Positions 46,701-57,605 of a stretch of 64,000 nt of DNA are shown piece by piece. Every line of letters begins with the position of its first letter. Positions within the stretch are counted from its first letter, which is position 1. A program made the position numbers and the translations under genes. The notes under the pieces are model-generated. The model was given only the letters and a program-made list of their open reading frames with translations. It did not search any database and had not been told where the DNA came from. Origin of the DNA: Elymus sibiricus (taxonomy: Eukaryota; Streptophyta; Magnoliopsida; Poales; Poaceae). The stretch is taken from positions 435,877,830 to 435,941,829 of the forward strand of contig CM077663.1 of the NCBI GenBank assembly GCA_039707655.1, read 5' to 3'.

Positions 46701-47671
46701 CCTGCACCTGGGGGGCCATGTCAATGTAACTGGAGTGACCCCTGCACTAATCATCTCTTGCTCAGATTGATCCCACTTAGGCAGGGCCACCTGGTAGCCA
46801 CCTGGGCCCAGAGTATGGTGCCACTTCTTTTTCGCAGCATTAATCTTGTTTTTTCTCGACCGTTCCTTAGCTTCTTTCGATTCCTTGAACTTCACGAAAG
46901 CGTCCCAGTGATCTTTTGCATTCACCAGTGCTCCCTTGAATTATGGAGTCTTCTTTTTTGATTTGACGTACTTAGTCCATGTATTTTTCTTGAAGGTGTT
47001 GAATGCGATCGCCATCTTTTTAAGAGCATAGTTTCTGACTTTCTTCAGATCTGCATCTGTCAAATTATCTGGTAGGGTGAAATGTGACATGAGCGATGTC
47101 CAAAGCACATCTTTTGCTCTTTCGTCGACAAAAGTAACTCCTGCTCGATCTCCCTTTGCTGGCTTTTTCCATTCTTGAACAGAGATCGGGATTTGGTCAC
47201 TGACAATAACTCCGCATTGATTCTTGAACTTGGTCGCATTTTTCCAAGGTTCAAGCGGTTCGCCATTTGATGTTTTGATGGAATCGATGTTGAACTTTAC
47301 GCCACGATCCAACTTTCTGGCCGGGCCTCGAACTACCCTGTCGCTTGTAGAAGATTTGCTCGATCCGGAGGCCTAAAAGAAGAAAGATCGATTCGTTAAT
47401 ACATACAAATCAATTAAGACATGTAATGATCACCGGATGGCTTATATAATAAATATACCTCGTAGGTCTTTGTTATTTGAAGAACATTTTCTTCGTCAAC
47501 ATCATTGTCGTCGCCTTCATCTATTCGTTCGTCTTCATCAAATATCATACAACCCTCACCGGAATTGTTCAGATATTGCGAGCCATCATCATCTTCAGGT
47601 TCATGCTCTGGGTTCGAGGAGCGTATGATGTCGAACAGAGCCTCTTCTCCTTCTCTGCCGGTATTGTCCAT
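43785..47671 (-). pseudogene. CACTA A second gene: DUF8039-like region plus Ulp1-like cysteine protease
   Basis: Starts MDNTGREGEEALFDIIRSSN with an acidic N-terminus; intron 47458-47373 (GT-AG); then KLDRGVKFNIDSI and VRNYALKKMAIAFNTFKKNT. A TAA near 46938 replaces an expected Glu codon. Next come WHHTLGPGGYQVALPKW and FYAHGGKLDPETGLVM, a Lys/Glu coiled coil, CELHMKVKNLSMKVADGYAL (DUF8039-like), a Pro-rich PTPPPPSP repeat (about 45720-45880) with a TAG, and a second stop near 45440. The C-terminal exons show a Ulp1/C48 fold: YHWILLIIEVDKGKVEVLDS gives His (44496-44498) and Asp (44445-44447), RQEQGNSLCAYYVCE gives Cys (44079-44081). The last exon (about 43918-43785) ends DPKGEYHYKIKQ. A likely donor near 44020 reads at in place of gt. 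Its role is unknown; SUMO-type protease activity is a family inference. Confidence 0.85.
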
Positions 47672-47943
47672 AGCATTTATTTAACTAATCCAGAAGAAAG
47701 ATAAAACAATTTAGTATTCAAATTAGAATGCACGCAATCAATAAGGAAAAACTGAATCATAGTACATAATATGCATCTCGAATAATTCATATAATATGCA
47801 TCATCGAATATAATCTCGAATAAACCGTCTCGAATATTATTGAATATAATCTCGAATACATCTCGAGTATTATCACTAATACATCTCGAATATTATCATA
47901 TATATAACATCACTAGCTAATACAGATCGAATATTATCGAAGA
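47672..47943. other. AT-rich spacer with ctcgaatatt repeats
   Basis: Short direct repeats of catctcgaatattat type (about 47770-47940); probably the 5' UTR or intron of the Ulp1-type gene. Confidence 0.5.
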
Positions 47944-48315
47944 ATCTAGTTCACTCGCGGTTCCTGAGGCGCGGGCGGTGGACACCCAAAGAGAAGGAAC
48001 CATCACAGGATCATAGCTCGGGTGAGATCCCTGAAGAACCTGCTAAGTATTGGAGAACCTGACATCCAACGCATCCATGTAGCGACGGACGTGCTCGTCC
48101 TCCTCCCTGACACGGCGACGTACCACCTCCGGCGGGGCCGGCTGCATCTGCACCGCATCGACGACGGGACCCGGGGCCGGGTTCCTCACCAAGCTGCGCG
48201 CCCCTGAAGGTAGCACCTCCCAGTGCCAGCCCGGCGGAGCCCAGTCCCGAACGTTGCCCCTCTGAAGCAGGACGTCGTCGCGAACGAGTCGACGACGAGG
48301 ATGCGGGCCGGGCAT
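47944..48315 (-). pseudogene. Small CACTA A exon-like frame of unknown function
   Basis: The minus strand reads MPGPHPRRRLVRDDVLLQRG, WAPPGWHWEVLPSGARSL, PEEVVRRRVREEDEHVRRYM-like (here PPEVVRRRVREEDEHVRRYM) and DALDVRFSNT, then a TAG, then QVLQGSHPSYDPVMVPSLWV. The frame stays open past the stop to a Ser-rich end. It lies upstream of the Ulp1-type gene and may be its first exon or a separate gene. No domain recognised. Confidence 0.5.
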
Positions 48316-48319
48316 CGTT

Positions 48320-48764
48320 GACTCCGAGAAAAAATCTTATGAAAAAAAATTCCTATATATGCAATGTCATTTTATTAAGAAATTTTGAGCAAAATATCCT
48401 CTTTTCAATTATAATGTCCCATTCCTAGGTTATAACTACCCTAATAATATTCCTTTCTCAAAAAATTCCGAAACTTTTCCCACTTATATATAGTCCTTCT
48501 AACAAATATATATATATGGTCAACTTTTTCCTATGCAACTTTTTTATATGCAAATTTTTTCTATACTATGATATACAACATTATATAAAATTAAAAAACA
48601 GAAAAAAAACACTAATTAAGCATACTTCTATACATCCATTAAAAAACAGAAAAACAACATTATATAAAAAAAATCTATACTAATTAAACACTAATTATAT
48701 CCATCTAACATGCATTCATACATACATATATACTAGTGAAAAACAACTAAAACATCTAAATAGA
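48320..48764. other. AT-rich spacer, no gene
   Basis: Low-complexity AT-rich DNA with repeated aaaaacagaaaaa and tatataaaa phrases. Confidence 0.6.
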
Positions 48765-48767
48765 AAA

Positions 48768-48814
48768 TGTGTGTGTGTGTGTGTTCATGCATGTGTGTGT
48801 GTGGGGGGGGGGGG
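48768..48814. repeat. (GT)n microsatellite followed by a G-run
   Basis: About 12 gt units broken by catgcat, then 12 G. It sits at the border between the AT-rich spacer and the GC-rich leader. Confidence 0.85.
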
Positions 48815-48815
48815 T

Positions 48816-49190
48816 CGATCGGGGCCGGAGGGGCGGCCATGGCAGCAGGGGGCGAGGGAGAGGGGGGAGAGGGAGGAACTAAGCTCACAGCGGGGCGATG
48901 GCGGGGCGAGGCGAGTCGGGGGCAGCGACGGCGTCGGGGCAGGTGGCGCAGCGACGAGCGGGCGCGGGCGGCGCCATCGGGGATCGGCGAGGAGGGCGCG
49001 TCCGGAGTAGGGGTCAACGAGGAGGCACGGGCGGCCGGCGTCGGGGGCGGCGCGGGCGGCCGGCGTCGGGGGCGGTGACGGCGTCGATCGGGGCAGGCTG
49101 CGGCGTGCAGCAGCCTGGCGGCGGCGTCTGTGTTTGGCGTCGAGAGAATGGAGAGGACGGGGGATTTTTCGTAAGTGGTGCTATATATAT
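48816..49190 (-). other. GC-rich leader block of CACTA A
   Basis: Homologous in its right part (49020-49150) to 38140-38240 of CACTA B; ggcggccggcgtcgggggcgg-like units are tandemly repeated. Likely 5' region of the minus-strand second gene. Confidence 0.55.
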
Positions 49191-49194
49191 GAGA

Positions 49195-49395
49195 GCCTTT
49201 AGTCGCGGTTGGTGGCTCCAACCGCGACTAAAGGCCACCTTTAGTCGCGGTTGGAGCCACCAACCGCGACTAAAGGTATTTTTCGCCACGCGAAGCGGCG
49301 GGAAGCGCAGACCTTTAGTCGCGGTTGGTGGCACCAACCGCGACTAAACGTTACCTTTAGTCGCGGTTGCAGCCACCAACCGCGACTAAAGGTCT
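49195..49395. repeat. Internal tagtcgcggtt/aaccgcgacta inverted-repeat cluster
   Basis: Three hairpin pairs with tagtcgcggttggtggctcc then aaccgcgactaaa. All six arms carry cgcgg in place of the cccgg of most terminal repeats, so the arms of each pair match one another. Confidence 0.9.
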
Positions 49396-49899
49396 CGTGC
49401 TGCCACAGCCGTGGTGTAGAAAGTTTAGTCCCACCTCGCCCAGCGAAGGGCAGCCGCACTGGTTTATAAGCCCCGCTGCGGCTGCTCCCTCGAGCTCCTC
49501 TCTAAGCAGGCCTGTGCGGGCCTATCGAACCTGTGCTGCCCTGTTGGGCCTACTGGGCCTTGTGAGCCTGCGGTTGGGGCCCAGTAGGCGGGCTTTTTTT
49601 TTACTTTTCAGTTTTTTAATTTCTATTTATTTATTTTCTTTTGTTTCTGAGTTTTTTTTTTGCTTTATTTAGAGTTAATGAGTGAATCTTTTTGCGTTAG
49701 GTCAAAAAAATTATAAACTTTCTGTTAGTGGCAGTAGTTTTCAAATTTGAATAGTTTAAATTCGAATTATTGGAAATTTGTGTACATCACTAACTTGTGA
49801 ATAACTTTACTTTAAAAATAGATTTGGAGTGATTTTTTTATTCTGCTGTTTAATATTAGCGTGTTTTATCATTATATTCAATTTGGTAATTCTTAGGTT

Positions 49900-52795
49900 A
49901 TTTAAAAAATGAAATGCCTTAGTAACAGACGAGTTTTCGTCTGAAAACCCTGATACTTCGAAAGAGATTGTCCATTTTGTACATGAAGTGCATCCAGTTT
50001 TTGCCGTAACCCTTTCAACTTTTTAGCACATGCTATGTGGGTGAAATGATGATACCATGCCAACTTTCAACCTTTTCAGAGTTGATTTGTACTGCTTTTC
50101 AATTTCAGGGTCATTTAGCTCAAAAAAATCAGTAAATGCATGAAAAATAGCAAATGAAGTCAGAAAGGGTTGAAAATTGATGGCGTGGCTTTGAATGGTG
50201 CATACTGACCACACAAAAAGTCTGGAGTTGAATTAAGTTTAAAAAAATGAAATACCTTAGTAACAAACGAGTTTTCGTCTGAAACCCTAATACTTCGAAA
50301 GATTTTGTTCATTTTGTACACAAAGTGCATCCAGTTTTTGCCGTAACCCTCTCAACTTTTTAGCACATGTTATGTGGGTGAAATGATGATACCCTGCCAA
50401 CTTTCAACCGTTTCAGAGTTCATTTGTAGTGCTTTTCAATTTCAGGGTCATTTAGCTCAAAAAAATCAGTAAATGCATGAAAAATAGCAAATGAAGTCAG
50501 AAAGGCTTGAAAATTGATGGCGTCGCTTCGAATGGTGCATACTGAACACACAAAAAGTCTGGAGTTAAAATAAGTTTAAAAAAATGAAATGCCTTAGTAA
50601 CAGACGAGTTTTCGTCTGAAGCCCTGATACTTCGAAAGAGATTGTCCATTTTGTACACGAAGTGCATCCAGTTTTTGCCGTAACCCTCTCAACTTTTTAG
50701 CACATGCTATGTGGGTGAAATGATGATACCATGCCAACTTTCAACCTGTTCAGAGTTCATTTGTAGCACTACTGGAATCAGCAAATTTGCCGTCTGCCAG
50801 CGGACGGCAAAGAGTGTCTTTGCCGTCTGCTTTGTCAAAGCAGACGGCAAAGAAGCAGCTGATGGCATAGAGAGTCTTTGGCGTCAGCTGCGTCTTTGCC
50901 GTCTGCTAGCGGACGGCAAAGAGGCATTTGGCAGACGGCAAAGAACAGAGGCGTCTTTGCCGTCTGCTAGCAGACGGCAAAGAGGCATTTGGCAGACGGC
51001 AAAGAACAGAGGTGGGGCCTGCAGGGGCACGGCGTCCACACGCTAACGGGCCACCCTCTTTGCCGTCTGCTGGCTGACGGCAAAGAGAAAGCACACCACG
51101 CGGATCGATCACGCGGATCGATGAGGTGGCAACATCTTAGACGCACTGTGAGATCCACCCCACGCGCAGCCCACCCCACGATCTCTCTTGTGCCTTATCC
51201 GGCCCCACCACTCTCTTTCTCCCTTATCGTTCCAACCCACCACACGATCTCTCTCCCTTATCTCTCTCACGAACGAACTGGAGGCCGCGAGGCCGGCGCC
51301 GCCGCCCCTGAGCCGGACGCCGCCGCTGCTCCCTGCCTTGGTCCGCCGCCGCTCCCTGCCTCGGGCCGCCGCCCACAACCTGCCTCGCGTGTCGGACGCC
51401 GCCCTCTGCCTCCCGCCGCCGCCCCGGCCGCCGGTCCGCCCACCCCGCCTGCCGCCTCCCCGGCAACCGCTCAGCCCGCGCCGTCCTTCCTCTCCCCCGC
51501 CGCCCTTCTTCCTCTGGCGAGCTCACCTCCGGTCACGCTCGGCCACGCTTCGAAAGATATTGTCCATTTTGTACACGAAGTGCATCCAGTTTTTGCCGTA
51601 ACCCTCTCAACTTTTTAGCACATGCTATGTGGGTGAAATGATGAGACCATGCCAACTTTCAACCTTTTCAGAGTTCATTTGTAGTGCTATTCAATTTCAG
51701 GGTCATTTAGCTCAAAAAAATCAGTAAATGCATGAAAAATAGCAAATGAAGTCAGAAAGGGTTGAAAATTGATGGCGTGGCTTTGAATGGTGCATACTGA
51801 ACACACAAAAAGTCTGGAGTTGAAATAAGTTTAAAAAAATGAAATGCCTTAGTAATAGACGAGTTTTCGTCTCAAACCCTGATACTTCGAAAGAGATTAT
51901 CCATTTTGTACACGAAGTGCATCCAGTTTTTGCCGTAACCCTCTCAACTTTTTAGCACATGCTATGTGGGTGAAATGATGATACCATGCCAACTTTCAAC
52001 CTTTTCAGAGTTCATTTGTAGTGCTTTTCAATTTCAGGGTCATTTAGCTCAAAAAATCAGTAAATGCATGAAAAATAGCAAATGAAGTCAGAAAGGGTTG
52101 AAAATTGATGGCGTGGCTTCGAATAGTGCATACTGAACACACAAAAAGTCTAGAGTTGAAATAAGTTTAAAAAAATGAAATGCCTTAGTAACACACGAGT
52201 TTTCGTCTGAAACCCTGATACTTCGAAAGAGATTGTCCATTTTGTACACGAAGTGCATCCAGTTTTTGCCGTAACCCTCTCAACTTTTTAGCACATGCTA
52301 TGTGGGTGAAATGATGATACCATGCCAACTTTCAACCTTTTCAGAGTTCATTTGTAGTGCTTTTCAATTTCAGGGTCATTTAGCTCAAAAAATCAGTAAA
52401 TGCATGAAAAATAGCAAATGAAGTCAGAAAGGGTTGAAAATTGATGGCGTGGCTTCGAATAGTGCATACTGAACACACAAAAAGTCTAGAGTTGAAATAA
52501 GTTTAAAAAAATGAAATGCCTTAGTAACACACGAGTTTTCGTCTGAAACCCTGATACTTCGAAAGAGATTGTCCATTTTGTACACGAAGTGCATCCAGTT
52601 TTTGCCGTAACCCTCTCAACTTTTTAGCACATGGTATGTGGGTGAAATGATGATACCATGCCAACTTTCAACCTTTTCAGAGTTCATTTGTAGTGCTTTT
52701 CAATTCCAGGGTCATTTAGCTCAAAAAAAATCAGTAAATGCATGAAAAATAGCAAATGAAGTCAGAAAGGGTTGAAAATTGATGACGTGGCTCTG
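49900..52795 (+). repeat. Tandem array of about 337-bp repeats in CACTA A
   Basis: Units start near 49898, 50235, 50572, 51831, 52169 and 52506, with an interrupted one between 50767 and 51545. Markers are aaaaatgaaatgccttagta, gacgagttttcgtctg, ccagtttttgccgtaaccct and gaaatgatgataccatgcca. The units at about 51831-52505 share private changes (gaatagtgcatac, agtctagagt), showing recent local duplication. Confidence 0.92.
50767..51545 (+). mobile_element. Truncated CACTA-like end nested in the repeat array
   Basis: Begins cactactggaatcagcaaat, then about ten tttgccgtctgc or gcagacggcaaag subterminal repeats (to about 51090) and a GC-rich interior. It stops at about 51545 with no right terminus, where the 337-bp repeat resumes partway through a unit (cttcgaaagatattgtccat). 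A different family from elements A and B. Confidence 0.75.
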
Positions 52796-52924
52796 GACAT
52801 AATATTTCGACGCGTTTCAAATGCCAAAACACATAAGTACATTACTATTACAAAGATTCCCTCTGGTTTGTCCGAAGTGGTACTTTCCAGATATATAAGT
52901 CCGGAAACTAACTAGAGAAGCCGG

Positions 52925-55900
52925 TCACATCCCAGAGTGGGATCTTTGGGTATAAAACTTTTTCTTCGCGTGTGTCCCTTTGCGTCGTAACCATGGACAA
53001 TCTTCATCGTTTAACTTGATGCTCGGGTCAACATTCACTCTGAAGGGAGCAATTTCATGAAACTTTTCATAATCTTCTGACATGTCTGTCTTGTCCTCCA
53101 CTCCCACGATGTTTCTTTTCCCTGAAAGAACTATGTGGCGCTTTGGCTCATCGTATGATGAATTCACTTCCTTATATTTTCTTTTTCTCGGCTTGGTAGA
53201 CATGTCCTTCACATAGAAAACATGCGCCACATCATTGGCTAGGACGAATGGTTCATCTGCGTACCCAAGATTGTTGAGATCCACTGTTGTCATTCCGTAC
53301 TGCGGGTCTCCCTTTACCCCGCCTCCTGTCAGATTGACCCATTTGCACCGAAACAAAGGGACCTTCAAACCAAGTCCATAGTCAAGTTCCCATATCTCCT
53401 CTATGTAACCATAATATGTGTCCTTTGGCCTATTGGTGTTTGGTGCATCAAAGCGGACACCACTGTTTTGGTTGGCACTCTTTTTATCTTGGGCGATCGT
53501 GTAAAATGTATTCCCATTTATCTCGTACCCTTTGAAAGTCAATATAGTCGAAGATGGTAACTTGGACAGCAAGTACAGGTCATCTGCAACAGTGTCGTCA
53601 TGCATGAGACGTGTCTGCAACCAACCGCCGAAAGTCACCGTTTGTTCATGTGTAATCCAGTCGTCAGACTGCTCCGGGGGTTTGGAGCGTAGAATATTCT
53701 TGTGTTGCTCGATATACGGAGCCACCAAGGAAGAACTTTGTAGAACTGTGTAGTGTGCTTGCGCCAAAGAATGCCCGTCCTGGCATATTACTGAATTCTT
53801 TCCTAGCGTGCCTTTTCCACCCAGTCTGCCCTCATGCTGCGATTCAGGAACACCAATCGGCTTAATGTCAGGAATAAAGTCAACACAAAACTCAATGACC
53901 TCCTCTGTTTCATGGCCCTTGGAGATGCTTCCTTCTGGCCTAGCACGATTATGAACATATTTCTTTAAGACTCCCATGAACCTCTCAAAGGGGAACATAT
54001 TGTGTAGAAATACAGGACCCAGAATGGCAATCTCCTCGACTAGGTGAACTAGGACGTGCGTCATGATATTGAAGAAGGATGGTGGGAACACCAACTCGAA
54101 ACTGACAAGACATTGCACCAAATCATTCTCTAACCTTGGTAGGATTTCTGGATCGATTACCTTCTGAGAGATTGCATTGAGGAATGCACATAGCTTCACA
54201 ATGGCTAATCGAACGTTTTCCGGTAGAAGCCCCCTCAATGCAACCGGAAGCAGTTGCGTCATAATCATGTGGCAGTCATGAGACTTTAGGTTCTGGAACT
54301 TTTTCTCTGCCACATTTATTATTCCCTTTATATTCGACGAGAAGCCAGACGGGACCTTCATACTGAGCAGGCATTCGAAGAAGATTTCCTTCTCTTCTTT
54401 GGTAAGAGCGTAGCTGGCATGACCCTGAAACTCCTTTGGATCCATGCCGTCTTCTCCGTGCATACGTTGCTGGTCCTCCCGTGCCTCCGGTGTATCTTTT
54501 GTCTTCCCATACACGCCCAAGAAGCCTAGCAGGTTCACGCAAAGATTCTTCGTCACGTGCATCACGTCGATTGCAGAGTGGACCTCTAGGTCTTTCCAAT
54601 AGGGTAGGTCCCAAAATATAGATTTCTTCTTCCACATGGGTGCGCGTCCGTCAGCGTCATTCGGAACAGATTGTCCGCCAGGACCCTTTCCAAAGATTAC
54701 TTTTAAATCCTTGACCATATCAAGTATATCATTAGCAGTACGGTGGCGAGGCTTCTTCCGGTGATCTGCCTCACCTTTGAAATGCTTGCCTTTCTTTCTT
54801 ACGGGATGCCTGCTCTGAAGAAATCGACGATGCCCCAGGTATACATTCTTCTTACATTAATCCAAATATATATTGTCGGTATCATCTAAACAGTGCGTGC
54901 ATGCGTGGTATCCCTTGTTTATCTGTCCTGAAAGGTTACTGAGAGCAAGCCAATCATTGATGGTTACAAACAGCAACGCATGTAGGTCAAATTCCTCCTG
55001 TTCTTTCTCATCCCACGCATGTACACCTTTTCCATTCCACAGCTGTAAAAGTTCTTCAACTAATGGCCTTAGGTACACATCAATGTCGTTGCCGGGTTGC
55101 TTGGGGCCTTGGATGAGCACTGGCATCATAATGAACTTCCGCTTCATGCACAACCAAGGAGGAAGGTTATAGATACATAGAGTCACAGGCCATGTGCTAT
55201 GATTGTTGTTCTGCTCGCCAAAAGGATTAATGTCATCTGCACTTAAACCAAACCATACGTTCCTTGCATCCTTTGCAAAGTCCTTCCACTTTCTCTCGAT
55301 TTTTCTCCACTGCGATCCGTCAGCGGGTACTCTCAACTTCCCGTCTTTCTTACGGTCTTCGTTGTGTCATCGCATCAACTTGGCATGCTCTTTGTTTTGG
55401 AACAAACGTTTCAACCGTGGTATTATAGGAGCATACCACATCACCTTGGCAGGAATCTTCTTCCTGGGGCGCTCGCCCTCAACATCACCAGGGTCATCGT
55501 GGCCGATCTTATAGCGCAATGCACAACATACCGGGCATGCATTCAAATCCTCGTACTCACCGCGGTAGAGGATGCAGTCATTAGGGCATGCATGTATCTT
55601 CTGCACCTCTAATCCTAGAGGGCAGACAACCTTCTTTGCTTCGTACGTACTGCCGGGCAATTCGTTGTCCTTTGGTAGCTTCTTCTTTAACATTATCAGC
55701 AACTTTTCAAATGCCTTGTCAGATACACCATTCTCTGCCTTCCATTGCAGCAATTCCAGTGTGGTGCCCAGCTTTTTCTTGTCATCTTCGCAATTTGGGT
55801 ACAACAATTTCTTGTGATCCTCTAACATGCGCTGCAACTTCAGCTTCTCCTTTTCACTTGCGTAGTTTCTCTTTGCATCGGCAATGGCCGACCAAGATCA

Positions 55901-56283
55901 TCAGCGGGCTCATCTGATGCCTCTTCTTTAGCTCCTTCCCGCATTGCCGGCTCAGCTTCTTCCCCCATTGTTGTACCATCGTATTCATGGAACCCATGGC
56001 CAGGATAGCTGTCGTCATCCTCTTCTTCTTCATTCTCTTCCATTAGGACCCCTCTTTCTCCGTGCTTGGTCCAACAGTTATAGCCGGACATGAAACCGGA
56101 CTCAAACAGGTGGACGTGAATGGTTCTTGAGTTAGAGTAATTTCGATCATTCTTACAGCCAGCACATGGACAATACATAAAACCATCCGCCCGCTTGTTT
56201 GCCTTAGCCGCAACCAGAAAAGTATGCACGCCATTAATGAACTGGGGAGAGCATCGGTCATCGTACATCCATTGCCGGCTCAT
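52925..56283 (-). pseudogene. CACTA A TNP2 transposase, three disabling changes
   Basis: Starts MSRQWMYDDRCSPQFINGVH (Transpos_assoc-type region with CPCAGCKNDR), then an acidic linker. A 1-bp loss near 55893 shifts the frame just before the KEKLKLQRMLEDHKKL region. The TNP2 core follows (HACPNDCILYRG, KVMWYAPIIPRLKRLF), with TGA at 55369-55367 where element B has TGG, then WRKIERKWKDFAKDARNVWF, ADDINPFG and CIYNLPPWLCMKRKF. A TAA near 54855 sits between IYLD and CKKNVYLGHRRF. After it the frame is open for about 640 residues to 52925: SAIDVMHVTKNLCVN, FPPSFFNIMTHVLVHLVEEI (DUF4218-like) and YGYIEEIWELDYG (DUF4216-like). The transposase cuts and joins CACTA ends in active relatives. Confidence 0.93.
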
Positions 56284-56362
56284 CTTCATTACACGACACC
56301 GAAAAGACCAAATTAATACAAGTTCATCCACACTTGTTCTCATAAAACAACATACAAACTCT

Positions 56363-56830
56363 CTAGCTAAAGCATTTAAATGCAACAACAAATGCGATCA
56401 AGATCGCAACTAAGGTAACAATTGATCCAACAGCATAGTGATACCAAGCCTCACTATCAATGGCATATTTTTTAAATTTTCTAATCTTCAAGCGCATTGC
56501 ATCCATCTTGATCTTGTGATCATCGACGACATCGGCAACATACAACTCCAGTTTCATCTTCTCTTCTTCAACTCTTTTCAATTTTTCTTTCAAATACTCG
56601 TTTTCTTTTTCAACTAAATTTAACTTCTTGACAAGAATATCTATGTCGGTTGCAATTTCCGGTTCACATACCTCCTAGATAAAAATATCTATGTCAACTT
56701 GATGGGCATAATTGTCATAAACACGAAATGCAACAAATAGTTATAAAAGAGAGTATATACCACATCCGAATCATAAACCGGACGAGGGCCGACGGGGACG
56801 GATATCAAAACCATGCCACTATGTATAACA
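56363..56830 (-). pseudogene. CACTA A first gene: coiled coil with C-terminal membrane segment
   Basis: Exon pieces on the minus strand: SGMVLISVPVGPRPVYDSDV (about 56815-56760, followed by a gtatat donor), then after an intron EVCEPEIATDIDILVKKLNL, a long Lys/Glu coiled coil (EYLKEKLKRVEEEKMKLELY), WYHYAVGSIVTLVAILIAFV and a final AFKCFS stop at 56365. The C-terminal 20 or so residues form one hydrophobic helix. I recall related small tail-anchored-like frames in wheat CACTA elements. Exon 1 may begin near 57000. Function unknown. No stop is seen inside the two clear exons, so it may be intact. Confidence 0.6.
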
Positions 56831-57300
56831 AACAACCATATAGGTAAGAAAATTATACAAGTAACTATCTAAATCTTACAAACATGATTTTTTTATATAA
56901 AAAGGATAAGAACAAGAGGCTCACCAAGGTGGTGCCGGCGACGGGACGGTGCGGGCGATCGACGGTGGTTAGGACGGGGACGGGAAGTCACTAAGTAAAC
57001 CACACCTACACATGCAAAGTAAGAAGTTAATTTGAGCTCAAATTACATATAAATCAAATAAACTACCACATATAAATACTCCCAAACTAAAACCCACAAA
57101 TCACTATACTTATAGAGCATTGCAAGAGCTAATCTAGCAATGAGTGATGAAAAGACAAAGTTGCTAACCTTTGTGAACACTTGGATGGATGGGGTGCCTC
57201 CAAATCTTGACAAATTTTGGCAAAAATGGAGGTGAGCTCGAGCAAGGGGAAGAACAAAGGAGAGGAAGAAGGGGAAAAACAGGGAGGAGTGTGCTCGGGC
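56831..57300 (-). other. 5' region of the first CACTA A gene
   Basis: Contains a short GC-rich exon-like stretch (about 56930-56995) and a CT-rich leader (about 57165-57300). No protein family is recognised. Confidence 0.4.
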
Positions 57301-57605
57301 TGGCCGAAGGGTTCATGTAGGGGATCTTTAGTCCCGGTTCGTGACACGAACCGGGACTAAAGGTGAGCCTATAGTTCCGGTTCGTGCCACGAACCGGGAC
57401 TAAAGGTGATCGTGGGGCCCCAGGCTGACACCAGCCTGCCACCACCCCTCTAGTCCCGGTTCATGTTACGAACCCGGACTAAAGGTCCGGAACGAACCGG
57501 GACTAATGATGCCCGTCCCGAACCGGGACTAATGGTCACATTAGTGCCGGTTCAAAACCAGACCGGGACTAATCCTTTGGACAAAAGGTATGTTTTCTAC
57601 TAGTG
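57300..57605. repeat. Right subterminal repeats and terminus of CACTA A
   Basis: Closely spaced inverted pairs tagtcccggttcgtgacacg then aaccgggactaaa and variants, finishing with ttttctactagtg. Confidence 0.92.

Larger units (their letters stand above)
43261..57605 (-). mobile_element. Complete CACTA (En/Spm) element A, 14.3 kb
   Basis: Begins cactagtagaaaac and ends gttttctactagtg, flanked by the 3-bp duplication TCC (43258-43260, 57606-57608), inside a copy of the 3.3-kb repeat whose halves match U0-U4 on each side. Subterminal inverted repeats lie at both ends. Minus-strand genes, from right to left: a coiled-coil/membrane protein, TNP2 transposase, a 337-bp repeat array, an internal hairpin cluster, a small broken gene, and a large Ulp1-protease gene. 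Every large gene has at least one disabling change, so it could move only with transposase from elsewhere. Confidence 0.95.

Noticed and set aside
49900..52795. CRISPR-like or satellite-type array as a separate locus
   Set aside because: The units are 337 bp without unique spacers and lie between two CACTA genes; the same array is in element B.
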